Of a stretch of DNA of 64,000 bases, positions 42,306 to 50,351 are shown in pieces. Both the position numbers and the translations under genes were made by a program. Below the pieces are notes generated by a model. The model was given only the letters and a program-made list of their open reading frames with translations, searched no databases and was not told the origin of the DNA. Where the stretch lies: NCBI RefSeq assembly GCF_027587375.1, contig NZ_JAMXIC010000019.1, positions 40,813 through 104,812 on the forward strand, read 5' to 3'. Numbering within the stretch: the first letter of the stretch is position 1; every line of letters begins with the position of its first letter. This stretch comes from Arthrobacter sp. B2a2-09. Lineage in GTDB: Bacteria > Actinomycetota > Actinomycetes > Actinomycetales > Micrococcaceae.

Positions 42306-42845
42306 ATGCCAAGCACCGTGAAATATGCCCTGTCCTATCCTGCCGGTACCACCGCGCCCAATGTGCCCGTAGTCATGCAAACTTCAATGGAGTCTGTAGA
42401 GGCCGCTCTCAACGGCATCGCTGCCGAGAACATGTCAAAGGGCATCATCGCCCGCAACTCGAACGCCGGAACCAACTACATCGCGAACGGCACGTTCGTC
42501 ATGTTCGACCTGCTGGCCGTGCCGCTGATCGCTAACCGCTGGTACGAAGTGAGCTACACATTCACTCACTCAGTGTCAGCCACCAACGTCCCACTAGCCG
42601 TTGCCGTTCGCTCAAGCGCAACCACGGACAGCACGGCAACCGGAACCGACGTGGATAACAATGCCACCCTCTGGACAGCGCCCCTTGCGGACTCCGGCAA
42701 GACGGATACACCCGTCTGGCAGTTCAAAGCCTCTGCTACCGGCACCGTCAATATCAAAGCGTGTATTGCCCGAGCCGTAGGCACTGGCAACGTCGGTATC
42801 GCAACGCGACGACTCGTGGTGCGCGACATCGGAGCACAGTTCTAA
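42306..42845 (+). CDS. Tail tip/receptor-binding candidate
   Basis: A 179-residue protein with a short N-terminal helix (QTSMESVEAALNGIAAENMSKG) and a beta-sandwich-like C-terminal part (NRWYEVSYTFTHSVSATNVPLAVAVRSS...VNIKACIARAVGTGNVGI). This is the common layout of terminal minor tail proteins in Arthrobacter-type phages. It is the last gene of the element; no lysis gene follows. Confidence 0.7.
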   Translation: MPSTVKYALSYPAGTTAPNVPVVMQTSMESVEAALNGIAAENMSKGIIARNSNAGTNYIANGTFVMFDLLAVPLIANRWYEVSYTFTHSVSATNVPLAVAVRSSATTDSTATGTDVDNNATLWTAPLADSGKTDTPVWQFKASATGTVNIKACIARAVGTGNVGIATRRLVVRDIGAQF

Positions 42846-42892
42846 CCCGCAGCTCGCACAACTGAATAACCCCCGTATCTCGCGGAAGTTCG

Positions 42893-42945
42893 ACGGCGGA
42901 GCCTGACCCAGAATCTAACGATTCGGTCAAGGTTCCGCCGTTTTG
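42893..42945 (+). terminator. Terminator after the tail genes
   Basis: ACGGCGGAGCCTGACC pairs, with two mismatches or G-U pairs, with GGTCAAGGTTCCGCCGT, followed by TTTGTC. It marks the end of the late transcript. Confidence 0.75.
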
Positions 42946-42990
42946 TCGCAGTAGCATGCCTTGTCAAGACATATGATGCCCCCTAGTATT

Positions 42991-43019
42991 TTGGACGTCG
43001 ATTTTGGTTGTACTTTATG
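42991..43019 (+). promoter_or_regulatory. Candidate integrase promoter, separated from int in the lysogen
   Basis: TTGGAC (42991-42996), 17 bases, TTTATG (43014-43019). It points across attR. In the circular element it would lie about 35 bases upstream of the int start, while in the integrated form it reads into the antisense of the ssb fragment. Confidence 0.4.
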
Positions 43020-43185
43020 GAACTTCCAAACAATTGGTGTTGCCATCCACCCAGACATCGTTGGCGCGGTCGAACCTGCGCGCCGTGGAACCCAGCCGGA
43101 ACGAGGCCGTCCCCGTTCCGCCCGGCGTCGTCGAACTTTTGGGTTCCGTAGCAACGAATCCCCGGACAGTGATGATGTCATTCAT
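43015..43185 (-). pseudogene. ssb: ssb, N-terminal part, cut off by the prophage
   Basis: It starts at ATG 43185 with AGGAC upstream. It reads MNDIITVRGFVATEPKSS, then TTPGGTGTASFRLGSTARRF, then DRANDVWVDGNTN, the start of an SSB OB fold. After Asn51 it enters element DNA and ends CLEVP-stop at 43015. Fusion with the C-terminal part at 26731 gives an in-frame SSB of about 188 residues. The native promoter and start are kept, so a 56-residue fragment could still be made, without half of the OB fold. Confidence 0.93.
43021..43046. other. attR, right junction of the integrated element
   Basis: Element sequence changes to ssb coding sequence at about 43031-43035 (AAACAATTGG). See attL for the alignment. 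The host side resumes GGTGTTGCCATCCACCC, which encodes the end of DVWVDGNT on the minus strand. Confidence 0.85.
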
Positions 43186-43403
43186 GGTCTTGTCCTAACG
43201 TGAGTTGAGCTGCCTGTCTGGCTCTTTCAGCTTCACGTGCCGCGCAGATCCGCGGCAGTACCCACTTCGCGTATGTGGATAGCCAGACCCAATGGCCGCC
43301 TGTGGGGGAAGAGTCGCGGCTCACGCAGCGTTGACCACACAGGCAGCCGCCGCAATGTAAACTCTTGATGGCGCCTCAGCCACGTGCTGTGCGTGCGTCG
43401 CCT

Positions 43404-43476
43404 GCCTCGGTAGCTCAGAGGATAGAGCAGGAGCCTTCTAATCTCTTGGTCGGGGGTTCGATTCCCTCCCGGGGCA
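43404..43476 (+). tRNA. tRNA-Arg (anticodon TCT)
   Basis: Acceptor GCCTCGG/CCGGGGC, D-arm GCTC/GAGC, anticodon loop CTTCTAA giving TCT, T-loop TTCGATT. The anticodon stem has a C-T mismatch next to the loop. Not used as attachment site here. No CCA is encoded. Confidence 0.9.
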
Positions 43477-43480
43477 CCCA

Positions 43481-43531
43481 AAGAGCGGCTCTGAGCTGCG
43501 GAAACGTAGTCCAGAGCCGCTCTTGGTTTTT
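43481..43531 (+). terminator. Terminator after tRNA-Arg
   Basis: AAGAGCGGCTCTG pairs with CAGAGCCGCTCTT, followed by GGTTTTTG. Confidence 0.85.
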
Positions 43532-43609
43532 GTCAGGGCGTGAAGACCCACGGCCAGACGCACAAGCCAACCCGTGCCGTCAGCCCTCGCTGCGCTCTAC
43601 GCTGTTCCC

Positions 43610-44209
43610 ATGGTCTCGAACCTCGGCGACTCCGCAGCCATCACCACGGGCCCCGCAAGCTGGCCGGACGTCGAAAGGCTCTTCGGCGTCCGCGGCGAAC
43701 CCTCGCGCTGTTGGTGCCGATGGTTCGCTCTCGTCGGTCAGGATTGGAAGACCACTCCCCCTAAGGCGCGGAAGGAACAGCTCAAAGCCAAATTCGACGA
43801 CGGCCCCGAACCCGGAGTCCTGGCGTTCCGAGACGGCGAAGCAGTGGGCTGGTGCGCGGTCGAACCGCGCCGGTGCTATCCGCGCATCGAACGATCCCAG
43901 GTCCTCAAGGCCGCAGGCGCAGGCGCAGGCGCCCCGGAAGGCCCGGGAGTTTGGTCGGTGAGTTGTTTCGTGGTTTCTCCCAGCCACCGCCGGAGCGGGG
44001 TGGCCGCGGCCTTACTGGACGCCGCCGTCGGGCATGCCTTCGCCCATGGCGCCGAAATCGTGGAAGGCTACCCCGTGAATCCCTCGCTACGGCCCAAAGC
44101 CGGTTCGGCCGATCTCTATCAGGGAACGCTGAAGTTGTTCGCGGCGGCTGGCTTCTCTGCGGTTTCCACAGCGGTGCCCGGAAGGGCTGTCATGCGCCTG
44201 CGGCGTTGA
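43610..44209 (+). CDS. GNAT family acetyltransferase
   Basis: About 199 residues from ATG 43610; GTG 43574 is possible. The acetyl-CoA binding loop is SCFVVSPSHRRSGVAAALLDAA (the R/Q-x-x-G-x-G/A pattern). Upstream, CWCRWFALVGQDW is typical of a GNAT subgroup often found with such Cys/Trp-rich starts. The substrate is unknown. Likely monocistronic. Confidence 0.8.
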   Translation: MVSNLGDSAAITTGPASWPDVERLFGVRGEPSRCWCRWFALVGQDWKTTPPKARKEQLKAKFDDGPEPGVLAFRDGEAVGWCAVEPRRCYPRIERSQVLKAAGAGAGAPEGPGVWSVSCFVVSPSHRRSGVAAALLDAAVGHAFAHGAEIVEGYPVNPSLRPKAGSADLYQGTLKLFAAAGFSAVSTAVPGRAVMRLRR

Positions 44210-44242
44210 TTTTCCGCGCCCCCGTATGCCGAAACAACCCAG

Positions 44243-45010
44243 CTAAGGCAACGTCAAGACAACCGGGCCGTCTGCGGTGATCGCCACGGTATGTTCGCTG
44301 TGCGCCGCGCGGCGGCCGTTGGCGGAGCGCAGGGTCCACTGATCGTCGTCGTGGTAGTAGTCATCGCTGCCGCCCAGGATCAACATCGGCTCGATAGCGA
44401 TCACCAGGCCATCCACAAGCTTCACCCCGCGGCCCGGCCGTCCGATGTTCGGCACGTTCGGCTCGGCGTGCATGGTCCGGCCAATACCGTGCCCACCGTG
44501 ATCGGCAAGGATCCCGTAGCCGCTGCGCTTGGCTTCCCCGCCAATGGCGTACGCAAGGTCGCCCATCTTGTTTCCAATCCGGGCAGCCTCGATTCCGCGG
44601 GCGAGGGCGGCGTCCGTGGCGTCGATCAACTCCTGATCCACCGGATCCGCAGTGCCCACAATGAAACTGACCGCTGCGTCCCCGCACCATCCCTCCACGA
44701 ATGCACCGCAATCGACGCTCAACAGATCGCCGTCCTGCAACACATATCCGTCCGGGATGCCATGCACCACGGCGTCGTTGACGCTTGTGCAAATGACCCC
44801 TGAAAAGGGCGTGGACGCCCACCGCGGACGGTAATTCAGGAACGCCGGCTTGGCTCCGGCGGATTCGATCAAAGCGGCAGCAACCTCGTCCAGCTCCTTG
44901 AGCGACACTCCAACCCCGGCGTGCGAACGAACCGCCGAAAGCGTGTTGGCAACCACTCTTCCGGCTTCGCGCATGAGCGCAATCTCTTCTGGCGTCTTCA
45001 CCATAGACAC
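44243..45010 (-). CDS. map: Type I methionine aminopeptidase
   Basis: Removes N-terminal Met from nascent proteins. About 253-255 residues. Metal ligands are visible in LLSVDCGAFVEGWCGDAAVSF (two Asp), GHGIGRTMHAEP (His), VIAIEPML (Glu) and AHSEHTVAIT (Glu). GTG 45010 lies five bases after GGAGG and is preferred; ATG 45004 (MVKTPEEIALMREAG) is the alternative. The position next to an AlkD-like gene differs from the secY-adk-map operon, so this may be a second map copy. Confidence 0.92.
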   Translation of the reverse strand: MSMVKTPEEIALMREAGRVVANTLSAVRSHAGVGVSLKELDEVAAALIESAGAKPAFLNYRPRWASTPFSGVICTSVNDAVVHGIPDGYVLQDGDLLSVDCGAFVEGWCGDAAVSFIVGTADPVDQELIDATDAALARGIEAARIGNKMGDLAYAIGGEAKRSGYGILADHGGHGIGRTMHAEPNVPNIGRPGRGVKLVDGLVIAIEPMLILGGSDDYYHDDDQWTLRSANGRRAAHSEHTVAITADGPVVLTLP

Positions 45011-45147
45011 TGGGGCCTCCAAGCATGAGGAACAAGGGGCCGGACCGGCCACCGAACGAACTCTTTCCACCCACTCTATGGGCGTCCCGATGGCAGTCAA
45101 CCGGGTGGCGGGTCCGAGCCGGCGCAGGAGTGTCCTAAAGTCGCGGT

Positions 45148-45825
45148 ATGGAACACCGAAGAATCGCCATCATCCGGGAACGCCTGCAGACAGAGGCTGA
45201 TCCGCAACGTGCGAAAGCGGTGCAGGCGTACATGAAATCATCCATGCCTTCCCTCGGTGTCAGGGTCCCGGTAGTCCGTCACATGGTGCTCGCGACCGCG
45301 AAGGAACTGCCGTTCGCGTCCCCTGCCGAACTTCGTGACGATGTCCGGCTGCTGTGGCGGGAAGCTACATGGCGGGAAGAACGCTACGCCGCCATCGATC
45401 TGACCTCGCTCAAGACCGTGGCCAAGGATCTGGAGATGTTGCCTCTGTACGAAGAAATCATCCGGACAGGTGCATGGTGGGACTTCGTTGACGGCGTTTC
45501 CGACCGTATTTGCGCCCTTCTGCAACACCACCGGAGCACGCTGACCCCGCTCCTGCGGAAATGGGCAAGCGACGAGGACTTCTGGATCCGTCGCGCGGCC
45601 ATCACCTCCCAACTCAAGGCAAAGTCGGCCACGGACAAAGAACTTCTCGCCACGGCGCTCGACGCCAACCTGGCCGACACGGAGTTCTTCATCAGGAAAG
45701 CAATCGGGTGGACGTTGCGGGAGTACGCCAAGACCGATCCTCAATGGGTGCGGAGCTACGTGGAAACCCGACGGGCCAGGCTGAGCCCGTTGTCCCTACG
45801 TGAAGCGATGAAACACCTCGGCTGA
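45148..45825 (+). CDS. DNA alkylation repair protein, AlkD-like
   Basis: A 225-residue all-helical HEAT-repeat glycosylase family member. Typical content is SSMPSLGVRVPVVRHMV, LWREATWREERYAAIDL, WWDFVDGVSDRICALL and the catalytic-region FWIRRAAITSQL, with FIRKAIGWTLREYAKTDP near the end, where AlkD-type proteins have their conserved Lys/Trp/Arg/Tyr cluster. It excises alkylated purines. Divergent from map. Confidence 0.9.
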   Translation: MEHRRIAIIRERLQTEADPQRAKAVQAYMKSSMPSLGVRVPVVRHMVLATAKELPFASPAELRDDVRLLWREATWREERYAAIDLTSLKTVAKDLEMLPLYEEIIRTGAWWDFVDGVSDRICALLQHHRSTLTPLLRKWASDEDFWIRRAAITSQLKAKSATDKELLATALDANLADTEFFIRKAIGWTLREYAKTDPQWVRSYVETRRARLSPLSLREAMKHLG

Positions 45826-45832
45826 ATCCGGT

Positions 45833-47458
45833 TCAGGACTTCGGTTTGAGCTTGAGCTTCAAAATCCCGCGATGGGGGCGGAACAGCACATGGGTTTTCT
45901 TGTCAAAGAACACCAGGTAGGCGATGAAGGAGACCGCGATGGCGATCGCCACTCCGCGCACCACATCAATGGGGATCCACTGGAAGACACTCAATTGGTC
46001 CGTCAGGGCGATAAGGGTGAAGAACGCCGTCAAATAGAAGACCGTCCGCAGCTGGGGGCCGTCTGCGATGCCCGTCACCGTGAAAAACACCAGCAGCCAC
46101 ACCATGTACCAAGGCTGGATTACCGGCGCCAAGACGACGACGGCGGCGAAGGCCCAGGCCATCCGACGAAGCACGGTCTTGTTGAACTCGGGTTCGTCGT
46201 CGAGCGGCGCGGGCATGCCGAATCCGCGGCCGGGCGTCCGAACGGCGAGCCAGACGATGGCAAGGGCCGAGACCGCCGTTCCGGCGGTCTGGATGATATC
46301 CGTCACCGGAACGCCGGGACCACCGAAGAGTCCGACGACGAGTCCCGCCGTGTGTGCCAGCAAGCCCACCGGCGCGTACCAGATCCAGACGGCGCCGGGA
46401 GTCTGGAGGGCGCCAAGCCAGCCAAATCCTAGGCCGTTCACCAATCCTGCGGCCGCCAGGAGCCCCAGGGACAAGCCCAACGTAGCCGCCCAACAGATCA
46501 TTCTGCGGCCCCAACCGGCACGGGTACCGGCCCACAGCAGTCCGGCAAAAGGCAAGGCAATCAAAGTAATTGGCTTGATGGCGATCGAGGCCGTGATCAG
46601 CACGATTCCAAGCACGGGTCGTTTGACGGAGGCGAAATACAGCCCGGCAACTACCAGTCCCAACATCAAGGAGTCGTTGTGCGCGCTGGCGATGAAGTTG
46701 ATCAGGAGAACCGGGTTGAGGACCCCAAGCCAGAGCGCCCGCTCCGGGTTCACGCCGTGGAGCGCAGCCAGGCGGGGAACGTAGACAGCGAGCAGCACGA
46801 CCCCGGCGAGGGCAGCCAGGCGGAAGGGAATCAGCGCAAGCTCGGGGACGCCGGCGCTCACCCAGACGGCACCCTGTTCGATCCAGAGCCATAGCGGACC
46901 GTAAGGTGTGGGTGCTTCCGTCCACAATTTGTCGGGTCCGAGTGAAAAGTAGTTGCTAAGGGCGGAGATGCCGTTTGTATATGGGTTCAGGCCCTGTTCC
47001 ATGAGCCGGCCCTGGCCGATGTAGGCATATGCGTCCCTGCTGAACAGCGGCAAGCTGAACATCATCGGGACCGCCCACATCCACAATGCGCGCCGCAGCA
47101 CGGGACGCGAGGACGGGTTCCATCCGCCGATCCGCTGGGCAATGCGCAACCATGAGCGGAGGAGGAGGAGTGCGCCGAGGCAGAGCATCACGGTGCAGAC
47201 GATCACTCCAACCGGAGATGTCCGGGCCATGATGAAGATGGGGGTGCGGATAAGGGCGCCGCTGGTTGTTGCCATCCAACCGACTCCGACCGAGCCTGCC
47301 ACCATGAGCAAGGACCCGATGAACCCTTGGAGGATCGCCGTCCTTGCCGCTTTGGCAATCACAGTGCCGTGGACCGGGGCGTTGGAATCGCCAAGCGCCT
47401 CTGGATGAGCCAACGAACTCCCCACCTCACGCTCACGAAACTTCGACGTCACCATCAA
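45833..47458 (-). CDS. mptB: MptB-like polyprenol-phosphate-mannose alpha-1,6-mannosyltransferase
   Basis: A 541-residue GT-C fold enzyme with 12-14 membrane segments. The signature is SLPLFSRDAYAYIGQGRLMEQGLNPYTNGI, where the Asp near the start of the first outer loop is the expected catalytic residue. PYGPLWLWIEQG, SAHNDSLMLGLVVAG and VIQPWYMVWLL are also typical. In related actinobacteria MptA/MptB build the alpha-1,6-mannan core of lipomannan from polyprenyl-P-mannose. It is similar along its whole length to the gene at 50335-51960. Confidence 0.88.
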   Translation of the reverse strand: MMVTSKFREREVGSSLAHPEALGDSNAPVHGTVIAKAARTAILQGFIGSLLMVAGSVGVGWMATTSGALIRTPIFIMARTSPVGVIVCTVMLCLGALLLLRSWLRIAQRIGGWNPSSRPVLRRALWMWAVPMMFSLPLFSRDAYAYIGQGRLMEQGLNPYTNGISALSNYFSLGPDKLWTEAPTPYGPLWLWIEQGAVWVSAGVPELALIPFRLAALAGVVLLAVYVPRLAALHGVNPERALWLGVLNPVLLINFIASAHNDSLMLGLVVAGLYFASVKRPVLGIVLITASIAIKPITLIALPFAGLLWAGTRAGWGRRMICWAATLGLSLGLLAAAGLVNGLGFGWLGALQTPGAVWIWYAPVGLLAHTAGLVVGLFGGPGVPVTDIIQTAGTAVSALAIVWLAVRTPGRGFGMPAPLDDEPEFNKTVLRRMAWAFAAVVVLAPVIQPWYMVWLLVFFTVTGIADGPQLRTVFYLTAFFTLIALTDQLSVFQWIPIDVVRGVAIAIAVSFIAYLVFFDKKTHVLFRPHRGILKLKLKPKS

Positions 47459-47749
47459 AAAAATCCTGTCCGGTTCCCTGCCGCATCCGGGCCAAAGTGG
47501 TAAGGCCGGCTGCCATGGATTATTGCAACTCTAGCATCGCCGTCTGAGGCCTCCCGGGGCCCACCGGACCATGGGTCTGCCCGCGAAAGGGGCCTGAGAT
47601 AGAATGAACGGGGCTCTGGTTTGATGCCGAAGACCCACGGCCGCTCTGGTTCCACATGAAATTCAATGGAACCGATGTTGTCTGGAGCGGCTCCGGCCGC
47701 TACGGCTTACGGCACCCTGTGACGATAACTACCTGACAAGGATCCTCCC
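47459..47749. other. Divergent promoter region of the glycosyltransferase block
   Basis: Holds a possible -10 TAGAAT at 47600-47605 for the tandem GT87-like genes. No gene seen. Confidence 0.4.
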
Positions 47750-49063
47750 ATTTCCACGGACTCATTCTTCAGCGCGCTCACACGGTTCCGTCATCGTGTT
47801 CTTCCCTCCTCGTTGCAGGCCTGGCTTAACTCCCCCAAAGGGTTGCTGGCTGGATTCTGCGTTGTGCACTTGGTCTTCCTCGTGTTCTCTTTGATCGTCT
47901 CGCTGCGTGGCGGGGCCTACAGCGACACGGTCATCTATCGAAGCTGGACCGCCGCCGGGTTCCATGACGAGAACCTCAGTGGCGGGCCCAGTCCGTGGGT
48001 CTACCCCGTTCTCGCCTTGGTGCCGATGGCCATCGCCGGCGTGGCCGGTCCCGGTCCGTTCTTTTTCCTTTGGGTAGTCATGATCACCTTGCTCAACGGC
48101 TTGGCTCTCGGAAAGCTCACGGGGTGGGGCCGCCGCCGCGAGGCTATCCCGGCGGGATGGTGGTGGCTGGTCTTCCTGTTGATCATGGGCTGCCTGAATT
48201 TCGCCCGCGTGGATGGATTGACCGCGCCCATTGTGCTGATCGCCTTGGCGTACGGGGTGTCGCATCCGTTCATTGCCTCGACCCTTTTGAGCGTTGCCAC
48301 CTGGATGAAGGTCTGGCCGGCCGCCGTCGTCCTTTCGCTGTTCACCGTCGTCAAGCAGAGAACACGGGTGGTGGCTGCCGGAATTCTGACCAGCGTTTTG
48401 GTCATCGCCCTTACGGCTGCCGTAGGCCAACTGCCGAAGCTCCTTAACTTCTTGACCCAGCAAGGCGATCGTGGAATGCAGTTGGAAGCCACCTTCACCA
48501 CGCCTTGGTTGTGGCTCTCGGTTCTGCATGTTGGCCGCTCCAGGATGTACATGAACACGGACATCAACTCCATGCAGGTGGATGGCCCGGGCACGACCCT
48601 CATGTCTTTCTTGATGCAACCCCTTCTTGCCTTGGCCGCGGTCCTGGTTGCCGCCATGATCTTCTGGGCGCTTCACAACGGCAAACGAAGCGGCGGGGCG
48701 GACCGTACCGAACTGTTGTTGGCCGGATCCCTGACCATGGCCACGGCTTTCGTCGTGTTCAACAAGGTTGGGTCCCCGCAGTTCATGGTTTGGCTGGCGC
48801 CAGCTGTGGCCGTCGGGCTAGCCCACAGCTGGAAGGAATGGCGGGTTCCCGCGGCGATGCTCATTGCTATTGCTGTGGCCACATTCTTCATCTACCCGCT
48901 CTTCTACGACGCGCTCAGCCACAACAACCCTTTGATGGCCTTGGTTTTGACGGTGCGCAATGTCCTGCTGGTGGTGCTCTTCTGCTGGTCCGTACGCCGC
49001 CTGTACCTTCTCGGCAAGAAGATCCCGGCCAACGAGCCAGCCCTCGCTGCCAAGGAGTTCTGA
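47750..49063 (+). CDS. GT87-like integral membrane mannosyltransferase, first tandem copy
   Basis: About 437 residues if initiation is at ATT 47750, which lies seven bases after AAGGA. The first conventional start codon (TTG 47813) has no ribosome-binding site and would cut off a conserved N-terminus (SFFSALTRFR...). It has 9-11 membrane segments. YSDTVIYRSW and WVYPVLALVPMA form the first outer loop, with Asp39 by the TTG numbering as probable catalytic residue; LSVATWMKVWPAAVVL and RGMQLEATFTTPWLWLSVL are shared with the next gene. It resembles DUF2029/GT87 polyprenol-phosphate-mannose transferases. Confidence 0.8.
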   Translation: MSTDSFFSALTRFRHRVLPSSLQAWLNSPKGLLAGFCVVHLVFLVFSLIVSLRGGAYSDTVIYRSWTAAGFHDENLSGGPSPWVYPVLALVPMAIAGVAGPGPFFFLWVVMITLLNGLALGKLTGWGRRREAIPAGWWWLVFLLIMGCLNFARVDGLTAPIVLIALAYGVSHPFIASTLLSVATWMKVWPAAVVLSLFTVVKQRTRVVAAGILTSVLVIALTAAVGQLPKLLNFLTQQGDRGMQLEATFTTPWLWLSVLHVGRSRMYMNTDINSMQVDGPGTTLMSFLMQPLLALAAVLVAAMIFWALHNGKRSGGADRTELLLAGSLTMATAFVVFNKVGSPQFMVWLAPAVAVGLAHSWKEWRVPAAMLIAIAVATFFIYPLFYDALSHNNPLMALVLTVRNVLLVVLFCWSVRRLYLLGKKIPANEPALAAKEF

Positions 49064-49064
49064 G

Positions 49065-50351
49065 ATTTCCGTTCGATTCTTCGACGGGCTGGCCCGCGTG
49101 CGCGACGCCGCCCTGCCGCCTGCCGCCGTCGCGTGGTTTAGCCGTCCTTCCAGCGTCTGGTGGGGTTTCGCCGCCGTCCACGTGTACTTCCTCGGCTGGA
49201 TGGCAAGTTTCTTCCTGTCCGGAAACACGTTTAGCGACACTGAGCAGTACCGCCAGTGGGCGATGACCGGCTACAACCCTGCGGATCTCCATGGAGCGAT
49301 CAGCCCTTGGGTATACCCGGTGCTCGCCCAGATTCCGATCTTCCTGGCCAACATCGCGGGCCCAGGTCCATACCTGCTGGTGTGGACGTTGATCATCACT
49401 ACGCTCAATGCCGCTGGCTTGTTCATCTTGACCCGCGGCCCGCGTAGGACAACGGGTATTGCCCCTGCTTGGTGGTGGCTGTTCTTTACGGCTTTCATGG
49501 GCTACCTCAGCTTCGCGCGGGTAGAGGGCATCACCGCGCCCATCGTGTTGGTCGCGCTGCTGTACGGCGCTACGCGGCCCGTGGCGGCGGGGATCCTCCT
49601 CAGCATCGCCACGTGGATCAAAGTCTGGCCAGCCGCCGTCCTGGTACCTATCGTCATCGCGAGCCGCCGCAGGCTACGGATCATCGCGTGCGGCGCCGCT
49701 GTAACTGCGGCCGTGGCACTGGGTACCTACCTTTCGGGCGGCTTCCCGCATATCCTCGACTTTTTGACCAACCAGGGCGAGCGCGGCATGCAACTGGAAG
49801 CCACGTTCTCGACCCCCTGGGTCTGGTTGAGCGTGCTGAACATCGGCGGCTCCAAAATCGCCGACAACGTCGCCATCAATTCCACCGAGGTGTATGGGCC
49901 GGGAGCCAATGTGGCGGCATTCATGATGCAGCCCCTCTTGGTGCTTGCCGCCGTCGCCGGCTCTGCCCTTTTGCTTTGGGCGCTTCGGCGGGGTGCCGAA
50001 CCGGAAGAGCTGTTCCTTGAGGGCGCCCTCATGATGACCACGGCGTTCATCGTGTTCAACAAGGTGGGTTCGCCGCAATTCATCATCTGGCTTGCCCCGG
50101 TTGTTGTGGCCGGACTGACCCACGACTGGAATCGCTGGCGGGTCCCTGCCGCCCTCCTGATGGGGATCGCCATGACGACTTTTGTGATCTACCCGTTGTT
50201 CTATACGCCGCTGATCCATGCCAACCCCGTGATGGCAACAGTGCTCACTACACGGAATGTGCTTCTGGTTGTCCTGCTCTGGTGGTCCGTGCAGCGGACC
50301 TTGGAACTGGGCCGCAAGTCCAGCGCAAGAACTGCTATTCGGAGCGCCTGA
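49065..50351 (+). CDS. GT87-like integral membrane mannosyltransferase, second tandem copy
   Basis: About 428 residues if initiation is at ATT 49065, one base after the stop of the first copy and seven bases after AAGGAG. It is a clear paralogue: ISVRFFDGLARVRDAALPPAA aligns with the first copy's N-terminus, and FSDTEQYRQWAMTGYNP, WVYPVLAQIPIFL, LSIATWIKVWPAAVLVP and RGMQLEATFSTPWVWLSVL repeat its motifs. The Asp in the first outer loop is kept. The last 17 bases overlap the end of the opposing MptB-like gene. Confidence 0.8.
   Translation: MSVRFFDGLARVRDAALPPAAVAWFSRPSSVWWGFAAVHVYFLGWMASFFLSGNTFSDTEQYRQWAMTGYNPADLHGAISPWVYPVLAQIPIFLANIAGPGPYLLVWTLIITTLNAAGLFILTRGPRRTTGIAPAWWWLFFTAFMGYLSFARVEGITAPIVLVALLYGATRPVAAGILLSIATWIKVWPAAVLVPIVIASRRRLRIIACGAAVTAAVALGTYLSGGFPHILDFLTNQGERGMQLEATFSTPWVWLSVLNIGGSKIADNVAINSTEVYGPGANVAAFMMQPLLVLAAVAGSALLLWALRRGAEPEELFLEGALMMTTAFIVFNKVGSPQFIIWLAPVVVAGLTHDWNRWRVPAALLMGIAMTTFVIYPLFYTPLIHANPVMATVLTTRNVLLVVLLWWSVQRTLELGRKSSARTAIRSA

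Larger units (their letters stand above)
26732..43032. mobile_element. Integrated siphovirus-like element of about 16.3 kb in ssb
   Basis: It is bounded by the two halves of ssb. It carries integrase, RepA-like ATPase, HNH, terminase, portal, protease-capsid fusion, connector, tail tube, tape measure and tail-tip genes, all on the plus strand. No holin, endolysin or CI-like repressor is recognised. Intergenic regions are AT-rich compared with the host. The size is near that of the smallest known siphovirus genomes (from memory, Arthrobacter cluster AN phages, about 15 kb) and of some actinobacterial phage satellites. All structural frames are open, so the element does not look decayed. Confidence 0.93.

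Noticed and set aside
43404..43476. tRNA-Arg as attachment site of the element
   Set aside because: The tRNA is complete and lies 370 bases outside the right junction; the split ssb proves where the ends are.
43233..43481. 82-codon minus-strand frame with the GGNRTPDQEIRRLLLYPLSY pattern
   Set aside because: This is the well-known false protein translated antisense from a tRNA gene, here tRNA-Arg.
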